From assembly GCA_021414245.1 (NCBI GenBank), contig JAIOOU010000011.1:1-64000 (forward strand): 64,000 bases of DNA, written 5' to 3'. The notes under the pieces were generated by a model that did no database searches, had not been told where the DNA came from, and saw only the letters and a list, made by a program, of their open reading frames with translations. Made by a program: the position numbers and the translations under genes. This stretch comes from Chloroflexota bacterium. GTDB taxonomy: Bacteria > Chloroflexota > Anaerolineae > Anaerolineales > Villigracilaceae. Below, piece after piece: positions 28,872 through 37,334 of this stretch. The stretch's first letter is position 1. Every line of letters starts with the position of its first letter.

Positions 28872-29761
28872 ATTCGTTCCCTCGCACCTTGATAAAAGCC
28901 CCGGGTCCACGCGGCCAGCCCCACTGTCAGCCATGGAAGAAAAACCAATAAACGAATCAAATCCTTCGAATCGAATTGAAATGTACGCAGAAAAATATAA
29001 CCAAGCCTTCTGAAAATAACAAGCCCGGCCAGCCAGGGATGACGTGCCAGCCATTCATAACTAGCATCCATTTGCAAATGTCCCTTCGCCCGGCGATATC
29101 CCATAAGTTTTTGGTGTTCAAGCAAACCGGGGATTTCCTTTCGACCATGGTGCCGGACAACCAGAAGGGGATTGAAGAAGATGTCATCCGGAAAATTCAA
29201 ATCAGCAGCCTGGGACAAGAGACCATCCTCGCCTGAAAGATGGTCCTCGCCAAAGCCACCCAATTCAATAAAAGTGGAACGCGGCAAGATCAGGTTGCAG
29301 GCCGGAAAATAGCCGGCCTTGCCCGCAGGCCGCGCAGCCTGAAAATCAGCAAACTGCAGGTGATTATCCACCCAGGCAACAGGGTGATTGGGATACAAGT
29401 CAAGCACCGGCCCCCCGCAAAATAAATATCCAGCTTGTAATGACTCGCGAGCCTGACCGACCCAATCCGGATCCGGGATGCAGTCCGCATCCAGGAATGC
29501 AATCCACTCCGCATGCGTGCTGCCAACTCCCAGATTGCGGGCCGCGCCCGCGCTCAATCTGACCCTGGAACGGACCAGCCGAACCTGTTTAAACTTTTGT
29601 GCGGTCAGGGCCACATCTTCATCATAAGCGCTATCCACGACAATAATCTCAAATGGCAGTTGTCCGGACTGAGTCTGCAATCCATACAGGCAGGACTCAA
29701 GCTCCCGTGCATGTCCCAGGCATGGGATGATCACCGCCAGCTGTTCCCTGCTTACAGCCAA
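28868..29761 (-). CDS. Glycosyltransferase family 2
   Basis: AVIIPCLGHARELESCLYGLQTQ, AAGARNLGVG-type and DADCIPDPDW motifs. Confidence 0.88.
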   Translation of the reverse strand: MAVSREQLAVIIPCLGHARELESCLYGLQTQSGQLPFEIIVVDSAYDEDVALTAQKFKQVRLVRSRVRLSAGAARNLGVGSTHAEWIAFLDADCIPDPDWVGQARESLQAGYLFCGGPVLDLYPNHPVAWVDNHLQFADFQAARPAGKAGYFPACNLILPRSTFIELGGFGEDHLSGEDGLLSQAADLNFPDDIFFNPLLVVRHHGRKEIPGLLEHQKLMGYRRAKGHLQMDASYEWLARHPWLAGLVIFRRLGYIFLRTFQFDSKDLIRLLVFLPWLTVGLAAWTRGFYQGARERI

Positions 29762-30813
29762 GATCTCACTCCCTGCCAGTAAGCGTTCAAGGCATGATCC
29801 AGTTCTGCAACAAGGAATTTGACGATCCTGTCATTCACAAACCCCGCTGCAAAAGGTAATGCCCCACCCATGAGCAATTCCCGGTCCGGAACTTTTCGCG
29901 CGTTTTGATATTTGCTTCTTTTTCGAAACAGGATCGGCATGTTTTTCAAAACCGAGGCCACGGCTTTGAACCAGTGCAGCAGCCAGCCACGCCGCAGGCA
30001 TTCCATAAATGAGGCGGCTTCATACAGAACGAGCGCCGGAAGGAGCATGATCAGGGTCCGCACCTGGTAGTGCATTGCGATCGTCATCCAACGATGACGC
30101 AGGAGATAATAAACGCGTTTTACAGGATAATAAGCACTGTTGCCGCGAAAGGCAAGGTCAGCCTCACCCCTCCCCAGATCATGAAAGGCAACTGCATTTT
30201 CTTCACAGCAGACCAAATGGCTGCGTGCCCGCAGCCGATAGGATAATTCAAGGTCTTCAAAATAAAAAAAGAAACTCTCATCGAAGCCGCCCAATTCCGA
30301 CAGGACTTCGCGATCCACGAGCAGGCAGGCGCTTCCAAAGCCATTGGGGAATGTCCGGCCGCCGCCGCTCCCATGAGGCTGCCGGGTATTCAGCAAGGAA
30401 AGTGTCCCGCAAAAGTGAATGCCGGCGCCGTCACATTGAATCAGATCCCTTTCCGGATAAAACACAATGCGCGGACAAACCACTGCGGCATGAGTTTCCT
30501 GTTGAGCGCGAATCATGGAACTTAAACATCCGGTATCGAGGTAAATGTCATCGTCGAGCCAGAGAACGAATTCCGTCTCCGCCAATGACAATCCGAGATT
30601 GCGGGCGGGTCCCGGGCCGGTATTGCGCCCGGAGCGGATCAAGGTCACATCGGGAAATGCGGCATGAATCAATTCGGGGCTGCCGTCCGTCGAGGCGGTA
30701 TCCACCACAATGATCTGATGGACGGGATGATCCTGCTGCTTTAAAGCGCGAATTGCAGCCAGAACCGTTCGACCGCCATCATGATTAACCAATACCACGC
30801 TGATCCCGGTCAT
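29752..30813 (-). CDS. Glycosyltransferase family 2 (rhamnosyltransferase-like)
   Basis: ISVVLVNHDGGRTVLAAIRALKQQ, DTASTDGS, GPARNLGLSLAETEFVLWLDDDIY; ATGA overlap with upstream gene. Confidence 0.88.
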   Translation of the reverse strand: MTGISVVLVNHDGGRTVLAAIRALKQQDHPVHQIIVVDTASTDGSPELIHAAFPDVTLIRSGRNTGPGPARNLGLSLAETEFVLWLDDDIYLDTGCLSSMIRAQQETHAAVVCPRIVFYPERDLIQCDGAGIHFCGTLSLLNTRQPHGSGGGRTFPNGFGSACLLVDREVLSELGGFDESFFFYFEDLELSYRLRARSHLVCCEENAVAFHDLGRGEADLAFRGNSAYYPVKRVYYLLRHRWMTIAMHYQVRTLIMLLPALVLYEAASFMECLRRGWLLHWFKAVASVLKNMPILFRKRSKYQNARKVPDRELLMGGALPFAAGFVNDRIVKFLVAELDHALNAYWQGVRSWL

Positions 30814-31979
30814 TTGTTTCGCAAGACCCTTGCATAAATTTCCTCGAGCAGTTTTACAGAATCCTCCCAAATGAAGAATTCCATCACGTTCGAGCAGGCC
30901 TCCGCGCCCAAACGCCGGGCCAGATCAGGTTCATCCAAAAGACGCAAAATGGAGGAGGCAAAGGCCTCCACATCGCCATTCGGAATGACCAGGCCTGTTT
31001 TTTCGTGGACCAGGATCTCGGCCGAGCCTTCAAAGGCAACGATGGCCCGGCCGGTCGCCATGTAATTCAGAACCTTCAACGGCAGGCCGTCGCATTCCAC
31101 CCGGGGACTCAGGGCGATCATGGCGGAATGCAGCTGGTATGGAAGTTTGAAGTAGTCCGCCGGAAGAATCTCCAGGCTGCGCTTCAAGTCGAGGGAGTCA
31201 ATCAAACCGGAATAAGACGCCAGGGGCGAGTTCGTGATCAATTTCAGAGTCACACTTGGACGCCGGTCAAGCACGCGCCGAAACGCACGCAGCATCAGGT
31301 CGATCCCCTGATATGGGGCCAGATTACCGTCATAGATCAGGGAGGTGGATTCCGTTTCAGATAAGGAATCAGGCCGGGCGGCGAAGTGATCCGCTTCAAT
31401 TCCTGTATAAACAGTTGTGACCCTTGATTCGGGAATGCCGATTTCCGAGATCAAGCGCTCACGAATGGTTTTGGTCACAGCCACAATATGATCGGCCTTG
31501 GGTGGAAGCCAGTGGTCAAAAAGATTCCCCAGCCTGCGCAAAACGGATGCCGGCAGGCCGACAGGATAATGAGGCAGTTCGGTGGAAAGCAAGGTGTGGA
31601 TATCGAAAACGAGAGGGATACGCGCGAGTCGTGCAACAGGCAAACTGGCCAGCATGCCCTCATAATGATGGGCATGGATCAGGTCCACCTGCTGCTCACG
31701 CACCACCTTGAAGAGCAGACGGGAGAGCAGGGTATCCAGCAGCACAACCTTTTGGTAGGTGGGGCCCGGCGAATATTTATGATATGTCGCAATCTGGGGA
31801 ATACGATGAATTGGAAACGGCAGCCCGTCCATTTTTTGGCCAAGATGGTAGGTGACCACGTGCACTTCATGCCCGCGCGCAATCAGGGCTTCGGCCATGC
31901 GCAGGATTCGAAGCGGTGTTCCACGGGGATATGGAAACGGGCAGGCCGCCACCACTGCAATCTTGCGTTTTTCCGACAT
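30810..31979 (-). CDS. Glycosyltransferase family 4 (group 1)
   Basis: FPYPRGTPLRILRMAEALIARGHEVHVVTYH; SPRVECDGLPLKVLNYMATGRAIVA. Confidence 0.9.
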   Translation of the reverse strand: MSEKRKIAVVAACPFPYPRGTPLRILRMAEALIARGHEVHVVTYHLGQKMDGLPFPIHRIPQIATYHKYSPGPTYQKVVLLDTLLSRLLFKVVREQQVDLIHAHHYEGMLASLPVARLARIPLVFDIHTLLSTELPHYPVGLPASVLRRLGNLFDHWLPPKADHIVAVTKTIRERLISEIGIPESRVTTVYTGIEADHFAARPDSLSETESTSLIYDGNLAPYQGIDLMLRAFRRVLDRRPSVTLKLITNSPLASYSGLIDSLDLKRSLEILPADYFKLPYQLHSAMIALSPRVECDGLPLKVLNYMATGRAIVAFEGSAEILVHEKTGLVIPNGDVEAFASSILRLLDEPDLARRLGAEACSNVMEFFIWEDSVKLLEEIYARVLRNK

Positions 31980-31986
31980 GGCCGAG

Positions 31987-31994
31987 ATTATAAT
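31987..31994. promoter_or_regulatory. ATTATAAT palindrome usable as a -10 in both directions
   Basis: Minus strand TATAAT-ctcggcc-ATG (GT4 gene); plus strand TATAAT 29 nt upstream of the GMC gene. Confidence 0.5.
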
Positions 31995-32023
31995 CGAGCA
32001 AACCCGCCCAATCCGAGACCCGC

Positions 32024-33613
32024 ATGCTTATCGACGCACGTACAATTTCCCAGGATCAAACCCTGCACGGCGATCTCTGCATCGTCGGTGCGGGCGCTGC
32101 CGGAATCAGTCTGGCCCGTGAATTCATCGGCATGGACCTGCGGGTCATCCTGCTGGAAGGCGGCGGGAACGATTTCGATCATCGCAACCAGTTCATGTAT
32201 CGCGGGGAAATCAGCGGCCGGCCTTATCTCTCGCCGGAGTTCACACGCAGGCGTCAATTCGGCGGCACCACCGTGACCTGGTCCGGGCGATGCCGGCCAT
32301 TGGATGAGTTGGATTTCGAAGGCCGGCCCTGGGTCAGGCATGGTGAATGGCCGTTTTCCAAAGCCCATCTCGACCCTTACTTCGAACGCGCGCACACAAT
32401 TTGTGAAGCCGGGCCGTATGATTACACTGCCGATCTCCCGGCTTCCGGTCTCGACCTGCAAGCATCGCCGGAACTCAACATTAAACTCTTTCAATTCAGC
32501 CCGCCCACCAATTTCAAGGAAACCTACGGCGGGGATTTGGTCAAGAGCACGAACATACAGGTTTATACGCACGCCAATCTCGTCCGCATGGCACTGGACA
32601 AGGATGCGCGGACCCTCTCGTCGCTGCACTGCATGACCTTGCAGAAGAAAAGTTTCAAGGTCACAGCCAGGGCTTATGTGCTTGCAACCGGCGGACTGGA
32701 AGTGCCGCGTTTACTGCTGGCTTCGCGCGATTGTCAGGCCCATGGAATTGGAAATGCCAATGACCTGGTCGGGCGCTTCTTCATGGAACACCCCCACATC
32801 ACCAGTGGGGTGGCCTCCAGCCTCCCGCAATCGATCGGGGCTGATTTCCTGAAATTGAATTATGAGATCCGGCAGCGTAACCTGGGGACGCTGGCAAGCT
32901 TCGGTTTATCTGATGAAAAATTGAAACAGGAAAAACTCCTCAACGCCAGCGCCTTTTTTGTCAAACGGCCGGCCTATAAATTAAGCGATTCCTATTTCTC
33001 GCAGGCCATGGCGGATTTCATGGAAGTCAACGACATTCTGCGGCATGCCACCGCCCCCGCCCCGCGACTCTTTCGGGCGTTGGTCAAATGCCTGCAGGGC
33101 GCGCCGGAGATCCTATCTGCTTCGAGCCAGATCGTGCGGCATAAACTCAGGCCCGCATACCAATGGGGCATCCGCATGCAATTGGAAACGGTTCCGAATC
33201 CGGAAAGCCGCGTCCTGCTCTCCGAAAAAAGGGATGCCCTTGGAATGCCGCGCATCGACCTGCGCTGGAAAATGACCGGTCAGGACCTGCAAAGTTTTCA
33301 CGGTTTTGAAGAGATCCTGTATGCAGCACTGCCAAAACTCGGAATTCAAGCCCGTCGCTTTGCGCATGCCGTGGATGCAGACGGCTGGCCTGTAACCCTG
33401 CAGGTGGGCAAACATCACATGGGAACCACACGCATGGATGACAATCCCAGGCTCGGCGTGGTGGACCGTCATTCACGCGTCCACGATACGACCAATCTCT
33501 ACATCGCCAGCAGTTCGGTCTTCCCGAGCTCCGGCATGGCCAATCCCACACTGACGATCGTGGCGCTGGCCCTGCGGCTGGCAGATCGACTTAAAACAGT
33601 TCTGGGGGCCTGA
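32024..33613 (+). CDS. GMC family FAD-dependent oxidoreductase
   Basis: GDLCIVGAGAAGISLAREF, QFGGTTVTWSGRCRP, C-terminal HHMGTTRM...SSSVFPSSGMANPTLTIVALALRLADRL. Confidence 0.88.
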   Translation: MLIDARTISQDQTLHGDLCIVGAGAAGISLAREFIGMDLRVILLEGGGNDFDHRNQFMYRGEISGRPYLSPEFTRRRQFGGTTVTWSGRCRPLDELDFEGRPWVRHGEWPFSKAHLDPYFERAHTICEAGPYDYTADLPASGLDLQASPELNIKLFQFSPPTNFKETYGGDLVKSTNIQVYTHANLVRMALDKDARTLSSLHCMTLQKKSFKVTARAYVLATGGLEVPRLLLASRDCQAHGIGNANDLVGRFFMEHPHITSGVASSLPQSIGADFLKLNYEIRQRNLGTLASFGLSDEKLKQEKLLNASAFFVKRPAYKLSDSYFSQAMADFMEVNDILRHATAPAPRLFRALVKCLQGAPEILSASSQIVRHKLRPAYQWGIRMQLETVPNPESRVLLSEKRDALGMPRIDLRWKMTGQDLQSFHGFEEILYAALPKLGIQARRFAHAVDADGWPVTLQVGKHHMGTTRMDDNPRLGVVDRHSRVHDTTNLYIASSSVFPSSGMANPTLTIVALALRLADRLKTVLGA

Positions 33614-34919
33614 GATCCTCCTGCAAAACAGGAGCAGCTTCCGGGTCCGTGTGAGGCGGGCGGATTAAAACCGGCAGGGTCAATATCAACATGGAGATCA
33701 ACAGGATCGCTTGAGTCAAAACAGTGGTCCAGGCCGCACCGGCGATCCCGAAGCGCGGGATGACGGCCAGATTCACAACCGCATTCAAGACCACCACGCA
33801 TCCCAGAATCCAGGCTGTTGCTTTTTCACGCTGCATGGCCGTGGCCAGTGTGCTGCAAATGAAGTTGACATACATCAGCGGAACACTGAGAAACAGGATC
33901 CGTACGGCAGGGACGCTGTCGAGATATCCGGGGCCGAACAAAAACACGATCAGGCGCGGACCGAAGAGCTGCATTCCGATCGCAAGCAGGATGCCCGCCC
34001 CAAGCGCCAAAACCGTCAATTGCACAAAACGCGTCCGCAGGCGCGGCCATTGATTTTGAAAAACATACTGGGAAAAAAGCGGAAAAAAGATCGTATTGAC
34101 AGGCCGGACCAGAAAGCGCGATACTTCCATCAATTTGATGGCCAGCTCGTAATTCGCGACCTGGCGCACGTTGGTCAGGATGCCCACCAGAATGATATCC
34201 AGACGCATATGCAAAATGGTCAGGAAGTTCAAAACAAAGAAGGGTGCCGAAGTCCGCAGCAGGGACAGGCTGGACTGCAGATCGAACTGCAGGCGATAGA
34301 CTCCATATTGTTTGCGCACGAACCAGGCTGTGGTCAACACCAGGGCCAGATCGATCAAGAGATACGCCCACAAGACCGGAAACAAGGCCCCCGTCGCAAG
34401 GGCCGCTCCCGCCACACCGAAAAACAAAAGGATCTTGAAACCGCCCAGCAGCAGCAGGCGATAGACCATCTGCTTTTGCGCGGCAAAGAAGGCGGAAAAA
34501 CAGTAAAAGATCTCCTCCAGGAAATCGTAGGCCGCCACCAGCAAAAGGACCGGGACCCATTGCGGATGGAGGAACCAGACCGCCAGATTCAGGAGGATGA
34601 ATCCCGCCGTCAGATTGAGCACACGGGTCGTGAGCACCCGCCCGAGATGATTGAGCGACTCTTCGGGCTGCCCGACCACCAGACGAATCAGCAGCGAATC
34701 CGTGCCAAAACTCAACACGGTGGCGGCCAATTCAGCAATGGACAGGGTCAGAAAAAGGGTCCCGACCTCCTCCTTGAGCAGGGTGCGGGTCAGGACCGCG
34801 ATGATCAGGTAACCGGCCAGCTTCTCCACCAATTGGGAGAGCATGATCCAGATCAGGTTGCGGCGTGCGCTGGTTTTGGGAGCGTTGCGGGGGGAAAGTT
34901 GGCGCTTGAGCAGGGACAT
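33591..34919 (-). CDS. Polysaccharide flippase (Wzx-like/oligosaccharide transporter)
   Basis: Polytopic; WIMLSQLVEKLAGYLIIAVLTRTLLKEEVGTLFLTLSIA. Confidence 0.82.
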   Translation of the reverse strand: MSLLKRQLSPRNAPKTSARRNLIWIMLSQLVEKLAGYLIIAVLTRTLLKEEVGTLFLTLSIAELAATVLSFGTDSLLIRLVVGQPEESLNHLGRVLTTRVLNLTAGFILLNLAVWFLHPQWVPVLLLVAAYDFLEEIFYCFSAFFAAQKQMVYRLLLLGGFKILLFFGVAGAALATGALFPVLWAYLLIDLALVLTTAWFVRKQYGVYRLQFDLQSSLSLLRTSAPFFVLNFLTILHMRLDIILVGILTNVRQVANYELAIKLMEVSRFLVRPVNTIFFPLFSQYVFQNQWPRLRTRFVQLTVLALGAGILLAIGMQLFGPRLIVFLFGPGYLDSVPAVRILFLSVPLMYVNFICSTLATAMQREKATAWILGCVVVLNAVVNLAVIPRFGIAGAAWTTVLTQAILLISMLILTLPVLIRPPHTDPEAAPVLQEDLRPPELF

Positions 34920-34934
34920 ATTATATGGTAAAAT
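34906..34934 (+). promoter_or_regulatory. Promoter of rpmB
   Basis: TTGAGC-N17-TAAAAT; ~65-nt leader to the start codon. Confidence 0.5.
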
Positions 34935-35007
34935 CTCGTGCCCTTGAATAAGGGGAAAGACCCTTCAAACAAGCATTTGGAATTATCGTAAGGAAAGGAT
35001 CCACACC

Positions 35008-35193
35008 ATGGCTAAATGCAACACCTGCGGCAAAGCAACCACCTTCGGACACAACCGCTCCTTCTCCCTGCGCGCGACCAACCGCACATTCAAACCGAAT
35101 CTGCAGAAGGTTTCCGTGATGGAGAACGGCCGGCTCGTCAAGAAGACGCTGTGCGCCAAGTGCATCAAGACACTCGGCAAATCAGCGTCCTAG
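35008..35193 (+). CDS. rpmB: 50S ribosomal protein L28 (zinc-binding C+ form)
   Basis: MAKCNTCGKATTFGHNRSFSLRATNRTFKPNLQ...LCAKCIKTL; paired CxxC. Confidence 0.95.
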   Translation: MAKCNTCGKATTFGHNRSFSLRATNRTFKPNLQKVSVMENGRLVKKTLCAKCIKTLGKSAS

Positions 35194-35220
35194 GGTTTGT
35201 TTTTCCATTCGCATCAAAGG

Positions 35221-35244
35221 TCACGGCTTCGCGCCGTGATTTTT
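35221..35244 (+). terminator. Terminator of rpmB
   Basis: TCACGGC/GCCGTGA stem followed by TTTTTG. Confidence 0.7.
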
Positions 35245-35246
35245 GT

Positions 35247-35912
35247 TTAACCCGCGACGCTGGCCCTCAGGGACTTGATCCCCTGCCCCACGCCCTGCGG
35301 ATGTTTGAAGGCGGCGTTGCCGGCCACGAAGGCGTTCGCGCCGGCCTTGTACATGAGCGGCAGGGTGTTGACCGTGATACCCCCATCCACTTCCAGATGA
35401 GCATTGGAACGCAGGGCGTTTAATTTATTGCGGATCTCCTCCACCTTGGCGATCATTTCGGGCATGAAGGCCTGGCCGGAGTAACCGGGATTGACGCTCA
35501 TGACCAGGACCTGGTCCACAAAGGGCAGGGCCGCATCCAGTGAAGAGGCGGGTGTGGCGGGATTCAAGGTGGCCCCGGCCGCGCAGCCCAGCGATTTTAT
35601 TTTTTTGATCGTTCCGATCAAATCGGGACAGGTCTCGACGTGAACGATCAGATGGCTCGCGCCGGCTTTGGCGAAGTCTTCAATGTAGCGGTCGGGATCG
35701 GAGATCATCAAATGCACATCCAGGGGAAGCTGGCTGGCGCGCCTGCAGGCTTCGGTAAACAGCGGACCGATGGTAATGGTCGGCACGAAATGACCGTCCA
35801 TGACGTCCACATGCAGCCAGTCCGCGCCGGCGGATTCACAGGCGGCGATCTCATCGGCGAGATGGGTGAAATCCGCGGCGATGATGGAGGGAGCGATGAT
35901 CAATTTATTCAT
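35247..35912 (-). CDS. rpe: Ribulose-phosphate 3-epimerase
   Basis: IIAPSIIAADFTHLADEI, LHVDVMDGHFVPTITIGP, VDGGI. Confidence 0.95.
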   Translation of the reverse strand: MNKLIIAPSIIAADFTHLADEIAACESAGADWLHVDVMDGHFVPTITIGPLFTEACRRASQLPLDVHLMISDPDRYIEDFAKAGASHLIVHVETCPDLIGTIKKIKSLGCAAGATLNPATPASSLDAALPFVDQVLVMSVNPGYSGQAFMPEMIAKVEEIRNKLNALRSNAHLEVDGGITVNTLPLMYKAGANAFVAGNAAFKHPQGVGQGIKSLRASVAG

Positions 35913-35939
35913 AATAAAACACTTTCGGGGGAAAACGAA

Positions 35940-37052
35940 CTAATGAACGATGGGATTCCAGGCGAAGTACACCATCATCCAAAAGGGGATCAGGCCGCCC
36001 ACGGCCAGCACTGCAAACAGGCTTAAACCCACCGTGACCCAGTCAATGTCCTCGAAGGCAGAGACAGGCTCGGCTTCGTCCTGAGGCGCGGGCTCGGGCG
36101 GTGTATAACGCGGTTGGACAGGTTCAGGGCGCGGGGTGGGCGTCCGCTCCCTGGTGGGAAGTTTATCCGCGATCTGGGTCGTGCTGACTGCCACCGGGGC
36201 AGGCGCAGAGGGGGGGATTAATTCATTGGGCAGGGTGCCGAATTTTTGCAGCACGCGGCCGAGTTGATCGGCGGTGCGGTAGCGGGCAGCGGGTTCCTTG
36301 GACAGGACCTTGGAGATGATCTCCTCCAGCGCGGTGGGGATATCGGGAATGTATTCGCGGATGGGGATCGGGCGGGCGGAGATGTGCAGGCGCGCAAGTT
36401 CATCGGCCGAGCTGGCGGTGAAAGGCGGGGTGCCGCACAAGAGCTCGTACATGACCACCCCCAGCGAATATACATCCGAGGCCGGCGAAGGTGCTTCGCC
36501 CTGGGCCTGCTCGGGGGAAAAGTAGAGCGGCGAACCCCAGACCACGTCGGTGCGTTCGCCGGGAGTCATGGTGGCAAGGGCGCGCGCGATGCCGAAATCT
36601 GTGACCTTGAGCCGGCCGTCCGGCGAGACCAGCATGTTGTGCGGTTTGACGTCGCAGTGCACCAGCCCGGCGCGATGGGCGTAGCCCAGCCCGGCACAGG
36701 CCTGCACGATGAGGGGAATGCCCTGCTCGACAGTAAATCGTCCGCGCTCGCGGATCAACTGCTTGAGATCCTTGCCAGGGATCAACTCCATGACGATATA
36801 GAGCAGGTTATCGGCAAAGCCGAAATCGTGCACGGTGACAATGTTGGGATGCGACAGGTTCGCAGCCGAACGCGCCTCCATTTTGAAGTGGTTTTGGAAC
36901 TCGGGGTTGATCGAAAAATCCTGCCGCAGGACCTTAATGGCCACATAGCGGTCCAGCATGAGATCGCGGGCACGAAAGACGTCGGCCATGCCCCCGGCGC
37001 CGAGTTTTTCGATCAGTTGATAGCGGTCGTTAAGTAGGATTCCTTCGTCCAT
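35940..37052 (-). CDS. Serine/threonine protein kinase with C-terminal TM
   Basis: LGAGGMADVFRARD, HCDVKPHNM, DFGIARAL, DVYSLGVVMYELL. Confidence 0.93.
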   Translation of the reverse strand: MDEGILLNDRYQLIEKLGAGGMADVFRARDLMLDRYVAIKVLRQDFSINPEFQNHFKMEARSAANLSHPNIVTVHDFGFADNLLYIVMELIPGKDLKQLIRERGRFTVEQGIPLIVQACAGLGYAHRAGLVHCDVKPHNMLVSPDGRLKVTDFGIARALATMTPGERTDVVWGSPLYFSPEQAQGEAPSPASDVYSLGVVMYELLCGTPPFTASSADELARLHISARPIPIREYIPDIPTALEEIISKVLSKEPAARYRTADQLGRVLQKFGTLPNELIPPSAPAPVAVSTTQIADKLPTRERTPTPRPEPVQPRYTPPEPAPQDEAEPVSAFEDIDWVTVGLSLFAVLAVGGLIPFWMMVYFAWNPIVH

Positions 37053-37060
37053 GGTGGGAG

Positions 37061-37066
37061 ATTATA
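37061..37066 (-). promoter_or_regulatory. -10 box TATAAT 8 nt upstream of Ser/Thr kinase start
   Basis: Minus strand TATAAT-ctcccacc-ATG. Confidence 0.5.
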
Positions 37067-37177
37067 TCATTACCACTTCTTGCATAAATTACACAAGTCT
37101 TCTCTACCTGTCATTCTGAGCGCAGCGACACTTGCGCCGCGCGCCAGTGCGGTGAGGATCTTGATTTTCGAACGCAG

Positions 37178-37217
37178 GAGACTCTTCGGTCGCGAAGAAC
37201 GCTCCCTCAGAGCGACA
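37178..37217. repeat. Interspersed 40-nt repeat, copy 1
   Basis: GAGACTCTTCGGTCGCGAAGAACGCTCCCTCAGAGCGACA; 37/40 identical to 39933-39972. Confidence 0.85.
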
Positions 37218-37282
37218 TGCATTTTAGGATAATAAGCAGCAAGCTGGTCAGAAGACCAATTTTAGAGGTTAATCTAAGGCGA

Positions 37283-37325
37283 ACTCTCGCTCGACGGGGT
37301 GCGGACACCCGCGCCGAGCGAGAGT
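37283..37325. repeat. Long inverted repeat/hairpin downstream of CPBP gene
   Basis: ACTCTCGCTCG/CGAGCGAGAGT arms with nested GGGTG/CACCC. Confidence 0.75.
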
Positions 37326-37334
37326 AATTAAAGT

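Noticed and set aside
30075-30713. 212-aa plus-strand ORF inside GT2 gene
   Set aside because: Arg/Pro-rich antisense artefact
34919-34930. TATAAT directly abutting the flippase ATG on the minus strand
   Set aside because: Zero spacing would put the TSS inside the gene, so it does not fit the 6-8 nt leaderless pattern unless the start is downstream
33711-34931. 406-aa plus-strand ORF antisense to the flippase
   Set aside because: Gln/Arg/His-rich reverse-frame artefact of a membrane protein gene; no recognisable domain
34940-35007. Possible L28 leader regulatory RNA
   Set aside because: Only a short AAGGGG/CCCTT pairing is visible; insufficient to support a structured leader
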